A stretch of 64,000 nt of DNA from Akebia trifoliata (taxonomy: Eukaryota > Streptophyta > Magnoliopsida > Ranunculales > Lardizabalaceae), in NCBI GenBank assembly GCA_017979445.1, contig CM030714.1, positions 2,666,001 to 2,730,000 of the forward strand, read 5' to 3'. Below are positions 59,580-64,000 of the stretch, piece after piece. A program made the position numbers and the translations under genes. A model generated the notes under the pieces. That model saw nothing but the letters and a program-made list of their open reading frames with translations. It was not told the origin of the DNA and ran no database searches. How positions within the stretch are numbered: the first letter of the stretch is position 1; every line of letters begins with the position of its first letter.

Positions 59580-60262
59580 CGAGTTAATTAAAGGCGTTTC
59601 AACTAAAACGTCGCTATTTTTATAACATTGCCAGCGGTTTAATAAACAAATGCCGTTGTTTCGTATGTATTAATGGCATTTTCCGAGTTAATTAACGGCG
59701 CTTCTAACAAACGCCGTTGTTTATATTATTACTCGCGGTTCAGTAGAAACTGCCGTTGTTTCCTATGTATTAACAGCATTTTCGAACCGCTGTTAAATCA
59801 ATTTTTATAAACTTAAAAATTATTCGTATTATTTAACGGCGTTTCCAATAAAACGTCGTTATTTGTATTATATTACCAGCAATTTACTAGGAAATGCTGT
59901 TATTTCGTATGTAATACCGGCATTTGTAAACCGCCGTTATATATATTTTTATAAATTTAAAAAATATTCGATTTAATTAACGGCATTCGCATAAAATGCC
60001 GTTATTTGTGTTCTATTAGCAGCGTTTTAATATCAAACGCCGTTGTTTCCTATGAATTAACGGCATTTTCGAACCGCCGTTATATGTATTTTCATGGATT
60101 TAAAAATATTCTATTTAATTAACGACGTTTTAACGTCAACTGCCGTTGTTAGTTGATAATTAGCAGTGGATTCTAGAAAACGCCGTTGATGGTCTGCAAT
60201 TAACGGCGGTATTTAGGAAACGCCGTTAAATTTTCACCGTAAAAACCAGCAGTTTTTGTAGT
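59580..60262. repeat. Right terminal and subterminal repeats of the CACTA element
   Basis: Copies of TTAACGGCG, AAACGCCGTTG, ATGCCGTTAT and AACCGCCGTTA recur in both orientations every ~20-50 bp, then CAGTTTTTGTAGTG closes the element. They match the module type of the left end and not that of the nested terminus at 44544. Confidence 0.88.
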
Positions 60263-62253
60263 GTAGATATGACTACGACCAATTTAAAGCAATCTAAAAG
60301 GGTAAGTAAAATAAGCCCATATAGTGTGAACTAATAAAATAGACTAAAGAAATAGGAGGTATGTTCAACATAAATAGGAAAAAAAATTGCAAGAATTTCA
60401 ATTAATTAATTTTTATGAAAAGAAATGAACTGTATAAATGTCTCCATCTTAGATATACTTGTGAATATTTCCTAAAGATAGTTGGAGCCTCAAAACAATT
60501 CAAGTTGCAACAAAAAAAAAAAAAAAAAAATTATGATATCAATTGAAACATGATCCAAGCCGAGTCAATTTTTATTATTTAATTGGTAGAGAAGGCTCGT
60601 TAACTCAAACTAACTAAACTAACTCAAAGAGAGGATTGAGAAAGCATCACAAATTGGAATGGAAGCATCAACTATATATTTGTATAATCGAGGCAAATAT
60701 TACTATGCCTACCTATTTATGAAAGGGGCACTAAACAATATTTAGATTTTGAACAAAATTAAAGTATTGCTAATGGAATTAGAATATGAATAACTTCCAT
60801 TAGCAATACTTTAATTCTAGGAAGGCTCTTCCCATCGAATTTGACAGCTGCAAGGAAGGCCAATTGATTGATGCTTTGACCAATGATATTCCACTACATC
60901 GCCTTGGTGATAAAATCTAGACGTCTTGTCATTAGTTGGATATGGAATTTTTTTAGGGAAGGGCATGAATTGTTTTTATTTAAACTCCACATTTAAGGAG
61001 GGGTCCCTTCAACCCTAATTGATCAACAAAACAAAACTGGGTCTTATCAAAATTGAGAAGAAGGTCCAATAATATGCTATATATGATTAATAATTAAATT
61101 CATCTAATTTGAGAAGGTCAAACGAAGAGTTTATGATTACATTTAGTGTAGTTGGTGTAGGGACCCAACAAGGGGGAGAGAAGGGGCAGTTGCCCCCCCT
61201 CCCCTCGCCTCCCCTCCCCTCCCCCACCTCATTTTTTATGAGGGTATTTTAGACACTTCTTTATGTTTCAAACAATATTTGAGATACCCTGTGTTTTCTC
61301 AAAGTGAGACATACCTATTTCAACCTTGTTGCCCCCAATTCTATATTTTATGGTTGATTTAGAGATCCCTACTACACTAGTGAATATATGGAATACCCTT
61401 ATTTTTTTAACCAAAACCCTTAATTCCTGTCATCTTCAAGCTCTTCAACCTTACCTGTTAATTATAGTTTGTCCCAACAAGAAAATCCTGGCTAGGGCCC
61501 TGCTTACAGGTAAAATATTTTGGTGTATTTAGTAATACCCCCTGTGAAATTGGTGGTCTTAGGATTCTCAGATTATCCCTTCCAAAATTCAAGATTAGTT
61601 TTACCCCATCGATCGAAATGTGACGCCTCCTTTTGTTGATGAATTAAAGAAGAAATTGGTGATAGTGGCTGTGGTTCTAATTCCATTCTCTCTCAGTACA
61701 GACCACGGTTGAGAGATGAGAGAACTCAGAGCATACTCTGTTTTTCTTTACTTCCTCCTGAAGATGAGGGATCAAGTTTGCGGAATCTGATATTTGGAAT
61801 CCCACCAACAAGGAGTTAGGATCCAAACATTTGTCTGACAATGATAATAGTTCTTTTAATTCCCTCATACCTTGTAAGAAATCTTGGAAGCAAAATAAAA
61901 AATTTAGTTTGAAAAATTACTCGCCTTTCGCCCCTTTGAGGGTTGAATGTACATGTTCTCTAATAACCTGATTGCATTGGCTACTTAACCCAAACTTAAT
62001 AATGTCTCAAAAGATCATCTAGTCTTATTTGTGAACATACACTTGTATATTATAATAACACTCATATAATTCAATATGATTCAAATGATATTCACACCTC
62101 CCAAATGTAAATAGCACAAACATACTTGTTGCCATAAATGGCAACGGAAAGCCCTAGTTAATAATGTCTTAAGAAAATAAGTAATTGCCTTATTTGTAGA
62201 AGATTAACTTGTGTATATATGATGATACCCATACATACAATAAACCTATACGA
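60263..62253. other. 3' flank of CRK3 (unit D), no gene seen
   Basis: Resumes the tandem-unit sequence (TAGATATGACTACGACC) after the CACTA. It is homologous to 540-2464 and 18265-20331 with moderate divergence, including a contracted GGGGGAGAGA tract at ~61170 followed by an expanded CCCCTCCCCT run. Confidence 0.75.
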
Positions 62254-63949
<1,696 letters not shown>

Positions 63950-64000
63950 CTGAGATCATATAACAAGAATTTGAAAAACAGCAACAAAAAAAAAGAACTA
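63950..64000 (-). other. Start of CRK3 intron 3
   Basis: Intron sequence directly upstream of the exon 4 acceptor (ATGATCTCAG), cut off by the window edge. Confidence 0.8.

Larger units (their letters stand above)
43397..60262. mobile_element. CACTA (En/Spm) transposon, 16.9 kb, with captured host gene pieces
   Basis: The element starts CACTACAAAA and ends TTTTGTAGTG, flanked by TAG (43394-43396 and 60263-60265). The other units have the uninterrupted sequence TTTGCTAGATATGAC. CACTA ends and a 3-bp duplication define the En/Spm superfamily. Subterminal regions (43400-43985 and 59580-60255) are dense in AACGGCG / CGCCGTTA and GGCGGTT / AACCGCC motifs, expected TnpA binding targets. An intact TnpA-like gene is on the minus strand (54967-56690). 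No TNP2/TnpD catalytic transposase was seen in either strand, so movement would need a partner element. The interior holds pieces of at least four host genes. Confidence 0.93.

Overview
The window looks like nuclear DNA of a flowering plant. The coding exons are short and separated by GT-AG introns, the non-coding DNA is AT-rich, and the mobile elements are plant types (Copia, CACTA/En-Spm, Harbinger, MULE-MITE, tRNA-derived SINE). The only host gene family with near-complete members is the cysteine-rich receptor-like kinases (CRK/DUF26-RLK). Nothing points to bacterial, organellar or CRISPR content. All assignments come from reading the sequence; no database search was run.

Layout. The window is a tandem array of a ~17.4-kb unit in four states. 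Unit A (about 509-17860) carries a full seven-exon CRK gene (2465-8392, minus strand, 649 codons, open) whose kinase DFG motif reads DFS. Unit B (about 18232-41600) carries the second CRK (20332-30274, minus). It is split in exon 1 by a 3.08-kb Harbinger-like element with a TAA target duplication, and it also has SPQ in place of the APE-type motif. Unit B additionally gained a probable 1.84-kb solo LTR (38998-40838) and about 1 kb of unrelated sequence in intron 1. Unit C (about 41605-43350) is gutted: only the two ends of the unit remain and the CRK is gone. Unit D starts near 43355, is split at once by a CACTA transposon, resumes at 60263 and holds the 3' half of a third CRK (62254-63949) that runs off the right edge.

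Units A and B share a second, truncated CRK relic upstream of the main gene (10140-10571 and 32116-32544). In both, exon 3 of the relic is cut at the same base by a Copia element that lacks reverse transcriptase, RNase H and a 3' LTR. They also share a minus-strand SINE, a ~1-kb long-inverted-repeat element, a CACTA-like terminus beside leader-like DNA, and a MULE-MITE in intron 5. Gene 3 has the empty site for that MITE, so A and B are closer to each other than to D.

The CACTA element (43397-60262, 16,866 bp, CACTACAAAA ends, TAG target duplication) is the most unusual object. Its ends are packed with GGCGGTT/AACGGCG-type subterminal repeats. It encodes an apparently intact six-exon TnpA-like protein (Ptta/En/Spm 'plant transposase' family, 434 aa, minus strand, 56690-54967). 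This gene has a leader intron, a pyrimidine-rich leader and a palindromic E2F-type site. No TNP2/TnpD catalytic transposase is visible. The interior carries pieces of at least four unrelated host genes: a receptor-type kinase exon, three exons of the 20S proteasome subunit beta-4 (PBG1), two exons of plastid-type alpha-glucan phosphorylase, and the last exon of a heavy-metal-associated isoprenylated protein (HIPP) with its CaaX box. Further exon-like pieces are unidentified.

The CRKs are predicted to be plasma-membrane receptor kinases with two extracellular DUF26 domains. In this window only gene 1 is complete and open, and it may be catalytically altered.
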